Both the position numbers and the translations under genes were made by a program. Shown here piece after piece: positions 23,085-33,350 of a DNA stretch of 64,000 nucleotides (its first letter is position 1; each line of letters begins with the position of its first letter). Where the stretch lies: contig JAKOGI010000141.1 in NCBI GenBank assembly GCA_029747015.1, positions 599,501-663,500 of the forward strand, read 5' to 3'. This DNA comes from Carnegiea gigantea (Eukaryota > Streptophyta > Magnoliopsida > Caryophyllales > Cactaceae). The notes beneath the pieces were generated by a model that made no database searches, was not told where the DNA came from, and was given only the letters and a program-made list of their open reading frames with translations.

Positions 23085-24150
23085 TTGGACAATGAATATG
23101 AAGAAAGTGATTGTAAAGAAACAAGTCATATGATAGAAAGTAGCTCGGTTAGTCTTGGTGATCTTCAAGGAGAAGAGTTTGTTGTAGACAATGATCATGA
23201 GAAAGTTAAAGGAGATTGGGTTCTTCCCATAATTCAGAAAGATATGATCTATAAAAAATCCATATTTTAATTAAAGAGTATATATGTGTGCGAAATGATG
23301 CAAGGAGATTTAGAGATAAAAGATTGTGAGTATGACATGGGAAAAGTAAATCTCATTAATTTGAAAAACATCCTTAAGTATAACAAAGATAGAAAATATA
23401 GGTATATCCATATTGGAAGAGTCCAAGTTCAAATCACTCCATTGCAATATTATGGCAAAGATATTGATCTTTATGCTTTACTCTGTTATATTAGGCATAC
23501 CAAATTCCCCAACCAATTTATCACATGGATTAGGACTAATCTGTGTAATGGATTGGTAGGATTTAATTATCGACCTGGATATTATGTGAGCTTAAAAGAT
23601 GAATTTGCCAAAAAAAATTTATGGCTTAAGATAAAACCAATTGGAATGGATATAAAAAGAGGAGGATATCCATTAAGGATATGTTAGAAAATTATCCACA
23701 AATTAGATAATACTATAGATCCAAAGACTAAAGTCACAATGATAAAGGTAGAAAAATTTAAAAGTCCTACCCCTATGCAAAAGGTCTAGAGAATTAAGCC
23801 CAATCCTCAGGAGATAAAAATTAATCGTTCATAAATATCTAGCATCGCCAACCCTACAAAGTTCAATAAGAAAAATATAATAAAAATCGATGAGGAAGGT
23901 AAAATCACCATTAAACCCCAATTATTAAGAAGCACGAGTACAAGATCAGATTGGGGAGAAGGATCTTCATCAGCAAAAGAAGAGCTTCAAGAAGATGATA
24001 CAATTAGTATGGCCAGTGAAATGAGTAGAATGAGTTTTGAGCCCACAAGACATATTGTAAATCGAATTATGAGTCCAGATAGAAAAGTCAATGGGTGTAA
24101 AATAAGAACTATTAGTGAACTAATATATGAAGATGAATTAGTAAAAAAAA
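23085..24150 (+). pseudogene. Pararetrovirus ORF1, movement-protein-like part
   Basis: After a short acidic linker (23085-23270), the segment 23286-23687 contains YRYIHIGRVQVQITPL, then a Gly/Tyr-containing block (VGFNYRPGYYVSL). This is the pattern I associate with the 30K-type movement domain of Caulimoviridae, whose members carry virus through plasmodesmata. A Ser/Glu-rich tail follows (STSTRSDWGEGSSS, then SMASEMSRMSF, about 23930-24035). Stops occur at 23685-23687 and within the tail, and near 24150 before the protease. The movement assignment rests on motif resemblance and position; it is less certain than RT. Confidence 0.6.
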
Positions 24151-24164
24151 CATGACCATGGGGA

Positions 24165-24486
24165 TTACTATGAGGCTACCAATACAAACTCTAATAGGAT
24201 CTATACCCTGATAAAGGTCTATTTAGAGGGATATAATAAATATGAGTTGTGTACCTACATAGATAGTGGTTGTTCTATATGCATTAGGAAAAGATCATTA
24301 TTTCCAAAGTTTATGTGGAAAAGAGCTAAAAATTCTTCACAAGTTAGCTTAGCTGATAATGGCATTATGAGTCACAATGAAGCCACAGAAGGGTTATCCA
24401 CAGAATTAGGAGTACAATGTATTATACCAGTTCTATGGGCTACTGATGAACCCTCTCATGATATGATTATTGGAAATAATTTTTAG
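24165..24486 (+). pseudogene. Pararetrovirus aspartic protease
   Basis: The active-site motif is YIDSGCS near 24259, the D-S-G form found in plant pararetroviruses, and the C-terminal IIGNNF matches the I-(I/L)-G motif of retropepsins. The protease would release capsid and RT from polyproteins. A stop at 24484-24486 separates it from the RT region. Confidence 0.75.
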
Positions 24487-24819
24487 AGATTATAGTCTCC
24501 ATGCACATATACCATAAATTAAATAATATTTAGAACCAATTGTCACTCAGTTCCTATTAAAAAATTAAGCAAGGCTTACACTCATCAGAAAATTGAATTT
24601 ACACATAGCGAGCATGGTGAGAAGGTAATACCAGCACAATGAGAGATAGCATTAATAATTTTATTACTCGAGTTATATGTTAAAGAGCAGATTATCGAAC
24701 AATAAGAGAAATTATGCAAAGAACTCTATTCTGATAATCGACTAAAGTTCTTGGATAAAGATAAAACATTTCTGAAAATCAGTCTATTAAATCCGAACGC
24801 TATTATCTGAATCAAACAA

Positions 24820-25440
24820 ATGGTGTGTACACCCCAGGATATCCAAGAATTTGATAAACAAATTAAAGAACTTCTGGATAAAGGATTAATCAGGAATAGC
24901 AAGAGTCCTCACACCAGACCCGCTTTCATGGTAAGAAATCATGTAGAAGAAAAAAAAGGAAAAGCAAGAATGGTGATCAATTATAAAAAGCTTAATGATA
25001 ATACTGCCTTTTTGATGGTTATTATATTCCAACAAAACAGTCCTTTTCAACAGAATTCAAGTAGCCTCTTGGTTCTCGAAAATAGATTACAATAGCGAAT
25101 ATTGATAGATAAAAATGGATGAGGAAAGCATTCCTTTTTTAACTGCATTTAGTGCCCTACAAAGACATTACGAATGGATAGTAATGCTCTTTGGTCTTAA
25201 AAATACACCTCAAATATTCCAAAGAAGACTGGATAACATCTTTAAAGACCTTAATCATTGTTGCTTACTTTACATTGATGATATCCCTATCTTTTTCAAA
25301 ACCATAGAACAGCACAAAAATAATGTCTTAACTGTCACCCAAATATGCATTGATCATGGTATTATACTTGGAAAGAACAACTGCATTTATGCTGAACAGA
25401 AAATTGAGTTCTTAGGTCTAGAGATAAAGGCAGGATAAAT
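24820..25440 (+). pseudogene. Pararetrovirus reverse transcriptase
   Basis: The N-terminal part shows DKGLIRNSKSPH and ARMVINYKKLND (24900-25000), the early RT motifs of Caulimoviridae. A frameshift near 25005 spoils the next block. Reading recovers at 25115 with MLFGLKNTPQIFQRRLD and the catalytic LYIDDIPIF box (YIDD at 25271-25282). EFLGLEIKAG follows, just before a stop at 25436-25438. The catalytic pair of Asp is intact. Confidence 0.85.
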
Positions 25441-25499
25441 TATTCTACAAAAGCATATTCTCAAAAAAAAAAATTAAAAATTTGCTTGAAAAGATTGAA

Positions 25500-25983
25500 G
25501 ATAGGAAATAACTAGAAAGGTTTCTTGGATGCCTTACCTACGCTTCATATTTCATTAAAGATTTGGCTAAACAAAGAAAGCCATTGCAACAAAAACTCAA
25601 GAAAGATTTGAGTTGGGCATGGACGACTAACGATTCAAAGATTGTCCAGAACTTCAAAAAGATATGTAAAAATCTTCCTGTTCTTAATTTAACTAACAAG
25701 GGAGATGATCTAATTCTTGAGACAAATACCAACAATAAGCATTGGAGTGCGGTACTCAAAATCAAAGAAGGAGAAAAACTTTGCAAATATTACAGTAGAA
25801 GTTTTAATAATGCAAAATACAACTATCCTATGATGAAAAAGGAAATCCTTGCAGTCATAAGGAGAATTAAAAAGTTCTTAATCTTTGTAGCCCCAAAATC
25901 TTTTCTTATTCAAACTGATTGCAGGCGAATACTTGGTTTTGTGAAAAAGAATTTATCAAATATGCAAGTACAAGGGCGACTCC
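25500..25983 (+). pseudogene. Pararetrovirus RNase H, N-terminal part
   Basis: The frame gives FLGCLTYASYFIKDLAKQRKP, then ETNTNNKHWSAVLK, where the first catalytic Asp position appears as Asn. NYPMMKKEILAVI (catalytic Glu) and IQTDCRRI (catalytic Asp) follow. Coding homology ends at QGRLL, where the LTR of a nested gypsy element begins (25984). The C-terminus of the same domain resumes at about 31218. Confidence 0.83.
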
Positions 25984-28900
25984 TGCATATCCCGGAGGGA
26001 CGTTACACCGCCAGGATCCCTCGAGGGAGACCCCTAAGGCTATCGTGACTGCCGATCTCCTTATATGGTCACCTAACCCTAGGTTGGGTAAGGGGTTCCT
26101 GGGACGAAACTGCAAGAGTTCTGCCTAAAACTGCGACATTTACAAAATTTTGACACAAGCCGAGGGGTACCTGGAGACATTATACTAATTAATTTACATA
26201 AAACAAGAGTTCTCCACGGGGCACACCCCCGGGACTAAGGCTTATGCCCTTACAACCGCCATACAGATAGTTACAAGGTTTGTGGCTAGACCAGAGCCAG
26301 CTACATGTTTGCCATTTACATCACATCAATCAAAAGGAGGAAATGGCAGCTTCATCACACAGCAGCATGGGAACACATCTTGGAAGACTGGTTGTCCGTA
26401 AGCAAGTAGCAAGCATAAGCTTTCATTCATTACCTAGGAGGGGGAAAAAGAGGAAAGGAAATGGATTGAGTCACTACGTGCTCAATGAGTGCCCCCTCCA
26501 CTTCCTAAAGCAAACCTTTTATAAGTACTATGACCTCTAGTATTCATTCGTTAACATTCACATGGCATTCAAGTTGCGATGAGCTATGTGATACGCATTA
26601 GGGGTACTTGACCATAGTATTAACACAAGGTGTTCTTAATGCGGAGAATGTTGGCATGGTAAGGATTTACTACTTAGGAAGACACCATAAGACATGAATG
26701 TGTGATGCATTAATACTCATTCATTCAATATGCACTTTCTAACGTATAGTTACTTAACGCCACATAATGACTTGATGTAAACGTAACTATCTGAAACAAA
26801 CATGAGAACTTGACCATACATTACTTGAGATCACATAAAACAAAGCATTTTCATTCATATCGTATTACGACTCATAGAAACTGCTCATCTTTCTTTCAAT
26901 CGACCATTAGATGGCCTTCAACCTTTCTTTTTCATAAAACGTTTAAGACAGCAATTGCCAACTGCGTTTCTTATTCGTAAGGAAAATACTTGTGGCATAA
27001 GATCATTACAGGGTGCTGAGTGGGTGAGATCTATTCTCGAACCCCATAGTGAGACGTAACGCTCACACATAAGCACTTACTCCTGGGATGGCTACATAAA
27101 CATATTGGACCATTACCTCGTCAGGGTCTTCTAGGGTTTCCTAGTACCAGGACGTAAGCCCTAGGCAGTCATCATTCATAACATAGTGTCCACAGTACAT
27201 TATCTTAGCCAAGGAAAGCGTATGGTCATAACGACTAGTAATTTTCCGTTTCAAACAATAAAATCTTTCAACGTATAATTCCCATCTCCCTTTTGTTAAA
27301 AACGTTTTTGGGATAGCTCCCAAACACTATTTGAATAGCTAAAATAGGCCATAGCTCATTACTAGACATGGCTATTATTCATTTAAAACACATGAAGAGT
27401 CATTTGCTAAATCATCACCCTTCCACACACATGTTACATTTTAAACATACAAGGAAAAGGGAATACACATATCATATTTAACCACTTCGTAATCATTTCA
27501 ACACAATGAGCCACACATGGCCTCGCAATCCACACGATTGCAGTTAATTCACAACCCGAACTCCCTCCTCACAAGCACCGTACCACAAGAACCTCGAACC
27601 ACTCATAGTTATTCCTCAAGCCATCCAACTACCATCTCAGTTTCAGTTCATGATCTAGCATTCTAATCATGATGGTCACTGAAGGAAATGCGTAAACTTA
27701 CCAACGCGGAACTTACCAATTAGATAACCAGCAATTATCGAAGCGCTGCAGCAAACGGTTATAACCATGCACAAATATATAAATATATATTTATATTTAA
27801 GCATTCATCCGAGCTTGACTTGAAATGGACGTCTAATGAGTTAGGTTAAGCTGACTAAGCATGTAATAATTCACTATTCAGGCTTTTATGGTCCTTTATG
27901 CATAATAGGGCTCTAAATGTTCATTGATCACATTTGTGTTGCCATTTGAATCCGTTAAGGTCACTTAGACATGATACGAGTCTAAACATTCATCACTTGC
28001 ATCGAAATTACTATTCGAACCTATTTAGGCCTTTTTAGTGTAATAGGTCTCATGGCATTCGTTTATCATGTCGAGATTATCATTAAACCCCTTTCTAGGT
28101 TATTAAGACGTAATAAACCTCAGGCAATCCCTTGTCGTGTCGTTCACTTATTCGAGTCAACCTTTCAAATATGCGTTAACTAAATATATTAAATTGATGC
28201 TAGACATGCATAGTTTACTTCGAACCAACTTTCAGGTACGTATTAACCAAATGTACTAAAGTCGATTCTAAGCATTCATATTCCGTTTCGGAACGATTAA
28301 TTAGGCATAATTCATTTTAAAGTCATTTTTCAAGCATGGACTAACACGTATCGATTTGAAGCGTCATTCATTGCCTCGGAATTACATTCCAAGCCTATTT
28401 AAGTCGTTTTAGCATAACATGATTCGAGTTTCTATCAAGCAGCGAGTTTGCACATAAATTAATTCAGGTATTATTGAAAATACGGTTACAGCCTATCACA
28501 ATTCCTATGCATTACTAAGCTGAGAATTTACCGATTCGAGACATGCATACTGACGGCAGTGAGCAGGGTCTGTGGATACGGTCTGGGCGTGCATAAATAG
28601 GTTTGAAATTACCAGGCAGTACATTTTCAATCAATCCCTGACATTTCTAACTACTTAAACTAACCTTAATCTGACATGCAACATCATTCTGCTGAAATTA
28701 TACTTGAAAATGACAACAACGGCTTAGGAGAGGAGAATCACTCACCTGAAACTGCTTAATTACCCACTCAATTGGCAGTAATTCACGCCCCAAATCCTTT
28801 TGAATTCGACCTTGGTTCAGCTATACCCAGAACCCGAAACCCTAGCTTCGATTTGGTCGCGGTTGGGGTTGTCTGGGGTCGAATTCGACCCCCAGATTTA

Positions 28901-29609
28901 TAGAGGAGGTGGAGAGGGTCGTGGCTCGCCGGAATCCGGCACGTGGGTGGTGGTTTTCAGGCGTTAGATGCGTGGTTTAAGAGCTGACTCGATCGTGTGA
29001 CGTGGGGGAAGGAAAACTGGCAGTGATTGGGCGGCTGGCGACGCGTGGGTGAGGCCAGACGGCTCCTTCTCTCGCCGGCGACACGTGACGGCCGGCGGTG
29101 ACGCCAGGCGGCGACCGGTGACCCGCGAGAGAGGGAGAGAGCGAGAGCGAAGCAGAGAGAGAGAGAGAGAGAGCGAGGTGCGAGCGAGAGAGGAAGGGGA
29201 GGGGGGTCGGGTTCTCTGTGACCCAATAACAGGCCCCCTCTTCCCTTTTTGTTTTTTTTTTTGACTCAATTAACATCATTCAACTGAATCCCGATCCCGT
29301 ACTTGCTAAAGGTTAGGCTAAACCCGAATCAAAACGACCCACAATCAACATTTCAGTTTAAACTTTGGGATTCAACCAAGTAAAACGAAAAACGATTTTA
29401 AAAACTCGGTTTAGCGTTGCTTCAATAATTTTATAAATAAGTAACATCGATAATAACATTAATCAAATAATCGTTCTTTTTAATGAAATTATCCATTAAA
29501 ACTCACACAGTCGATTTAATATTTTCGCCGAACGATGATTCAAATGCAACTGGTAAATTTAGCAATTGAAATAGTTAGTCAGTAATAGAATGAAAGCGTG
29601 GCCCTTACA
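25984..29609 (-). repeat. 3' LTR of gypsy-2
   Basis: On the minus strand it starts TGTAAGGGCCACG at 29609, directly after the polypurine tract, and ends GGGATATGCA at 25984, about 3.6 kb. A GC-rich block (28880-29230) with a (GA)n run may hold promoter/leader sequence. Several overlapping minus-strand open frames at 28957-29279 are compositional. Parts resemble the LTR at 8480-10085. Confidence 0.75.
29154..29173. repeat. (GA)n microsatellite in gypsy-2 LTR
   Basis: About ten GA units on the plus strand in a purine-rich stretch (29127-29200). Confidence 0.9.
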
Positions 29610-29623
29610 TTCTCCCCCCTTAA
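29610..29623 (-). other. Polypurine tract of gypsy-2
   Basis: The minus strand reads TTAAGGGGGGAGAA immediately before the LTR start. It overlaps the end of the integrase reading frame, whose stop is at 29620. Confidence 0.85.
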
Positions 29624-31217
29624 AAGAATTTCGTCTTCGAAATTTGCTCACCTAATGAGAATAATGCGGGATATTTTTCACGCATTTCGCTTTCGAATTC
29701 CCAAGTTGCTTCTGCCACCTTATGATGTTTCCATAACACCTTTACATAGGGAATGCTCCTATTTCTGAGCTTCCTTTCTGTCCTTTCCAAAATCTGAATG
29801 GACTCTTCCATGTAAGTAAGACTTTCCTTGACTTGTAAGGGCTCATATCGAATGACATGATCCGGATCTAAGACATACTTCCGAAGGCTGGATACGTGAA
29901 ATACATCGTGAATGCCTTGCAATGAGGGTGGTAAGGCCAATCGATATGCAACCGATCCCACTTTTTGCAAAATTTCGAATGGCCCGATGAATCTTGGGCT
30001 GAGTTTTCCTTTTTGTCCAAACCTTATGCTTCCTTTAAGTGGAGATACTCTGAGGAACACATGATCTCCAACTTCGAATTCTAATGGCCTTCTCCTATTG
30101 TCCGCATAGCTCTTTTGTCTACTCTGTGCAGCTTGTAACCTCTTGCGGATTGTCTTGATTGTTTCGATCGTTGAATCGATTAGGTCAACATTGGACGATT
30201 CCCTTTCTCCTACTTCATTCCAACAAATTGGAGTTCTACAATGCCTACCATATAATGCCTCGAAAGGAGCCATGCCTATACTGGCGTGGTGATTATTATT
30301 ATATGCAAACTCAATCAGAGGCAAGTTATGATCCCAAGTTCTAGCGTAATCAAGTGCACAGGCCCTCAACATGTCCTCCAAGGTTTGAATGGTTCTCTCA
30401 GATTGACCGTCCATTTGAGGATGGAAGGCCGTACTTAAACGTAGTTCTGTGCCCATTGCTCTTTGAAAACCATGCCAGAAGCGAGATACAAACTTGGTAT
30501 CACGATCTGACACAATACTGAGTGGTACACCATGCAGTCTAACTATCTCCTTAACGTATAGGTTCGCCAGTTGTTCAGAGGTGAAAGTGGCCTTGATGGG
30601 TAAGAAGTGTGCGGTCTTGGTCAATCTGTCAACTATAACCCACACACTGTCATGCTGTCTGATGGTTTTTGGCATTCCAATCATGAAATCCATGGTGATA
30701 TGTTCCCATTTCCATTCGGGAATTGGCAAGGGTTGTAGTAAACCTCCAGGTCTCTGATGCTCGGTTTTCACCCGTTGGCACGTAAGGCACCGAGCCACGT
30801 ATTTTGCAATGTCCCTTTTCATGCCATTCCACCAGTAATGGGTTTTCAAGTCATCGTACATCTTCGTACTTCCAAGTTGTATAACAAGTGTGGAATTATG
30901 CGCTTCCTTTAATAACTCCTCCTTGAGAGTTGTGATATTTGGTACACACAGTCTATCCCCATACCAGAGTACTTCATTTTTGATGGAAAATACCTTATTC
31001 CTTCCTTCTTCCAGCCCTTTCTTTATTTTCATGAGTTCAGGGTCATTCTTCTGCTGTTGCTTGATCGTTTCAATCCAGGGCGATGAGATTTGAAGCGCTG
31101 CTATGTGACTTTGATTCCCTGGTAGTACCACCGCTACTTGTAACCCGTTGAGCTCTCTTAGGAGCCTCTTTTCTCGTGTGAGTAAATATGCTACTGTTCC
31201 AGTAGATTTCCTATAGC
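29620..31217 (-). CDS. gypsy-2 integrase with chromodomain, 5'-truncated but open frame
   Basis: The reading is open for over 500 codons. After the RNase H-integrase linker KSTGTVAYLLT come the zinc segment (HNSTLVIQ...CLTCQRV, with the second His apparently replaced by Gln) and the DDE core. The core has D in HITMDFMIGMP, D in IVSDRDTKF and E in DGQSERTIQTLE. The GDHVFLRVSPLKG C-terminal motif follows. A chromodomain (PYVKVLWKHHKVAEATWEFE) lies at the end; such domains direct chromoviruses to heterochromatin. There is no start of its own: codons right of 31217 belong to viral sequence read backwards. It is therefore a remnant, though less decayed than its neighbours, which fits a young insertion. 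Confidence 0.85.
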
Positions 31218-31318
31218 TTAACCGATTTTCCTTCTCTATTGAACATATACAGGGATCGGAGAACTCTCTGGCATACAGTTTAACTCGAGAACTCGTCAAT
31301 GGTGATCATCAAAGCTGA
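31218..31318 (+). pseudogene. Pararetrovirus RNase H, C-terminal remnant
   Basis: The plus strand encodes FSFSIEHIQGSENSLAYSL and TREL, the typical end of the caulimovirid RNase H. It stops at TGA 31316-31318. This shows the virus continues on the far side of the gypsy insertion. About five codons expected between the two halves are missing, so the right junction is a deletion. Confidence 0.8.
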
Positions 31319-32387
31319 CCGCCTGCCAGAAAAGGAGGAAATACATAATGAAATGTCATTCCTACTAAAACGTGTTTATCCTTCTAGTAGAGTCCTTATT
31401 CATAACTTGGAATTCCATACAAAAAGTAGATCACATTTTGGTCCACTATCTACAGCCTACCTAATAACCTAAAGATTTTTCCTTCTAGAGTTACAAGTTA
31501 AGTATCGACGGTGTCTTTATAATATTCAAGAAAAAATAAGTTCTCATGTTCAAGAAACACAGTTCAATGAGTGGTATACAGCCTGCATCGATTTTTATTA
31601 TCATTATTCCTATGATATTTGGGAGTCTTGGGGTATAACTATTTACTTTCCCAACAAGTCTGGAGTTGGTGGCATTAGATTACCAGCAAATTCAATATCT
31701 CCAAATGATCCTATCATTAAAGCTTGGGAATACGGGATGGTACTTTACTTTATAGAAAACCCTGATTTAAAGTTCTCATTTTTCTCAAGACTAACGAAAT
31801 TTCAGCAATGCATGTTCTGAAGAATCAATTGGATTTTTACATCTCGTAAAGGTCCAACAAAAATTCCAGTTAGTAGATATCTAAAATTGGAAGTGTATAG
31901 TGCATTAACCAAATATAAAAATGAAAAAGCCAAACCAGCTCATTATCTTATTCAAATAATTGATTACAACGATCTCTATCATCAACAATAAGAATGGGTT
32001 CCTAAACGATGATAATTAATTATTGATCCTGCTTTAGCAAGAGCCATTGGATTTTACAACATCTATCATCAATGTTGGGCATTAATTGAACAAGGAAAAG
32101 CGTTAATACATTGTGGAAACACTACTTTTCACCTATGGTAATGAGCTTAAAGAGTACATGAAGGTGGAAGGAGTAGTGTTAGAAAATATCTTTTATTATC
32201 TCTTTGATGTTTGAGCTGAAACATTCTTATCAACAAAAGGGAACAAAATCTTCTTAAATTATTTGAAAAATGGAATCCAGAGTATCCTAAGCAACTTAAT
32301 GAAGATTTTAATGATTATCTAGATAATGATGGTCTGGAAATTATAATTAGAGATGAAGATATGCAGAATCTCAATAATGATGACTAG
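31299..32387 (+). pseudogene. Pararetrovirus last ORF, possible transactivator-type protein
   Basis: An ATG at 31299 overlaps the RNase H end by about 20 bases in another frame, as in compact viral genomes. One frame then runs to about 32143 with in-frame stops after LSTAYLIT (about 31472), after KFQQCMF (about 31818), at 31990 and near 32010. After a shift near 32150 an acidic tail (NDYLDNDGLEIIIRDED) ends at TAG 32385-32387. Visible features are LEVYSALTKYKNE and FYNIYHQCWALIEQGKALIH. By position this should correspond to the ORF after RT that in several genera encodes a translation transactivator/inclusion protein. I did not recognise the family securely. Confidence 0.6.
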
Positions 32388-32454
32388 TCTTATCATCATT
32401 AAAAGTCTGAAAAGTAGCTGCCCCATTATTGTACTATTTTGAGAAGTGTCAGGT

Positions 32455-32610
32455 ATGTAAAATGAAGTGTGTACTGTAGACATGTAACGAGTCAGCATGT
32501 ACTGTAGCCATGTAAAAAATCAGTGCATACTATAGCCAATAGGGCATCCTATGTACCCCATCCCCTCTATAAAAGGGGAGGTTGAGGGCTGAGAAGGGAC
32601 ACAGTCATTT
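32455..32610 (+). promoter_or_regulatory. Pararetrovirus pregenomic RNA promoter
   Basis: A TATAAAA box lies at 32568-32574 in a GC-rich setting (CCCTCTATAAAAGGGG), with a CCAAT box near 32536. Upstream are three imperfect repeats of about 33 bases built on GTACTGTAGCCATGTAA (from about 32470, 32503 and 32527). TATA box plus upstream repeats after the last ORF matches the large intergenic region of Caulimoviridae. Transcription would start near 32600. Whether it is active in the plant is unknown. Confidence 0.72.
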
Positions 32611-33070
32611 GAGTATTCTTGAGCAAAATAGAAGTGGGAATTCTCCATTTCTCTATGAGAAAGCATCTCTAATGATCTTAGCTTAAGTCCTTCTTCAAGC
32701 TTTCCATTATAATATTTCCACTTTCAAGCTTTCAATAAATTAAGTTTCTCAGTAGGGAATGTTATTTAATTGAACCTTGTGTCTTAAATATTATAATTTC
32801 TTGATTAAAGTTCCAGTATACTTGTAAAATATTAAAAACTTGATTAGCGACTGCGGTCCGAGGTAGGAAATAAAATGAATTTAGCTGTACCTAATCTAAG
32901 GAAGGTGGGGTTGAGATTAACAATATCTGTAAACCGGAGACTAGATGAATATCAGAGTCTAGTGCCGACTAAGTCCAGGTAATGATCGAAACTTTCAAAT
33001 TAAATGTTAGTTATTTTACTAAACATGGTGGGCCGTTAATCACAGAAAATATAATATTTGAGATATAAGT
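32611..33070 (+). other. Pararetrovirus leader/intergenic region
   Basis: Noncoding sequence downstream of the TATA box. It contains an AATAAA at 32733-32738 that could serve as the viral polyadenylation signal, as in other members where the signal lies shortly after the start site. No second primer site is present, so the copy does not run a full turn round the viral genome. The border with the transposon-like arm is not sharp. Confidence 0.55.
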
Positions 33071-33079
33071 AGTAGATTG

Positions 33080-33350
33080 TGATAACTAGTACCATTAAAG
33101 TCATTATAAGAAGTCTAAGCACAAATATAACCCCACTTTTGCAAAATAGTCCAAAACTTCAAAGTGTTTGCATTTGGAGCCCTTCAAGGACCTAAAAATA
33201 AATATTTGTGACTCAGAAATCAGATAACCCAAAGTTTCATGCTCCAGAAACTATTGGTGCTAAACTAAATGGTCCCGTAAATATTTTTCTGAAATCGTAG
33301 CGTTAGAAAACCATTTCACCAAACCTCGAGGGACCAAAAAGCAATATATT
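33080..33350. repeat. Right terminal inverted repeat arm
   Basis: Read inward from 33350 on the minus strand it begins AATATATTGCTTTTTGGTCC and continues with AGGTTTGGTGAAATGG. It aligns weakly but colinearly with the left arm. A minus-strand open frame across 33442-33260 mixes integrase remnant and this arm and is not a gene. Confidence 0.5.

Larger units (their letters stand above)
25984..31217 (-). mobile_element. Tekay-like Ty3/gypsy element (gypsy-2), 5'-truncated, nested in the virus
   Basis: Minus-strand element comprising the 3' LTR (29609-25984), polypurine tract and the end of pol (31217-29620). The 5' LTR, gag, protease, RT and most of RNase H are absent. The left edge is a clean LTR terminus (TGCATATCCC) against viral codons. 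The right edge is internal to pol and abuts viral RNase H codons directly, which points to a later deletion that removed the 5' part of the element and a few viral bases. The chromodomain at the integrase end assigns it to the chromoviruses, Tekay-type. Confidence 0.85.
21199..33070 (+). mobile_element. Endogenous pararetrovirus (Caulimoviridae), near full length, split by gypsy-2
   Basis: In plus-strand order there is a tRNA-Met primer site (21199), a capsid-type region with CCHC knuckle and a movement-protein-like region. Protease, RT and RNase H follow, then a last ORF overlapping the end of RNase H, and a promoter region with TATA box. No integrase is present, which separates it from LTR retrotransposons. 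Without the nested gypsy-2 (25984-31217) about 6.6 kb remain, close to the 7-8 kb of Caulimoviridae genomes. The capsid domain precedes the movement domain, as described for cavemo- and solendoviruses; badna-, petu- and florendoviruses have the reverse. Every ORF has stops or frameshifts, so this copy is not functional as it stands. The genus is not resolved. Confidence 0.85.
20942..33350. mobile_element. Insertion with Mutator-like ends, containing a pararetrovirus
   Basis: CTAGGGCAGC (20932-20941) and CTAGGGTAGC (33351-33360) are a 10-bp direct repeat with one mismatch, exactly where the Athila-1 integrase reading breaks off and resumes. Inside it, the left end and the reverse complement of the right end align over about 100 bases at roughly 60-65% by eye. 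Shared landmarks are GTTTG, TTTTC, AGAAA, TGG(A)CC and AATARTTTCTGG. Long weak inverted repeats with 8-11 bp target duplications are the hallmark of Mutator-like transposons. No transposase gene was seen. The interior is the pararetrovirus plus a nested gypsy element. Alternative: the virus inserted alone and the inverted similarity is chance. Confidence 0.55.

Noticed and set aside
28957..29279. Three overlapping minus-strand open frames and one on the plus strand, Ser/Leu/Arg-rich
   Set aside because: They lie in the GC-rich, (GA)n-containing part of the gypsy-2 LTR. Several frames are open at once because of composition, and no domain is visible.
29620..31299. Integrase of the pararetrovirus
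   Set aside because: It is on the opposite strand, carries a chromodomain and is followed by a polypurine tract and LTR, so it belongs to gypsy-2. Caulimoviridae lack integrase.
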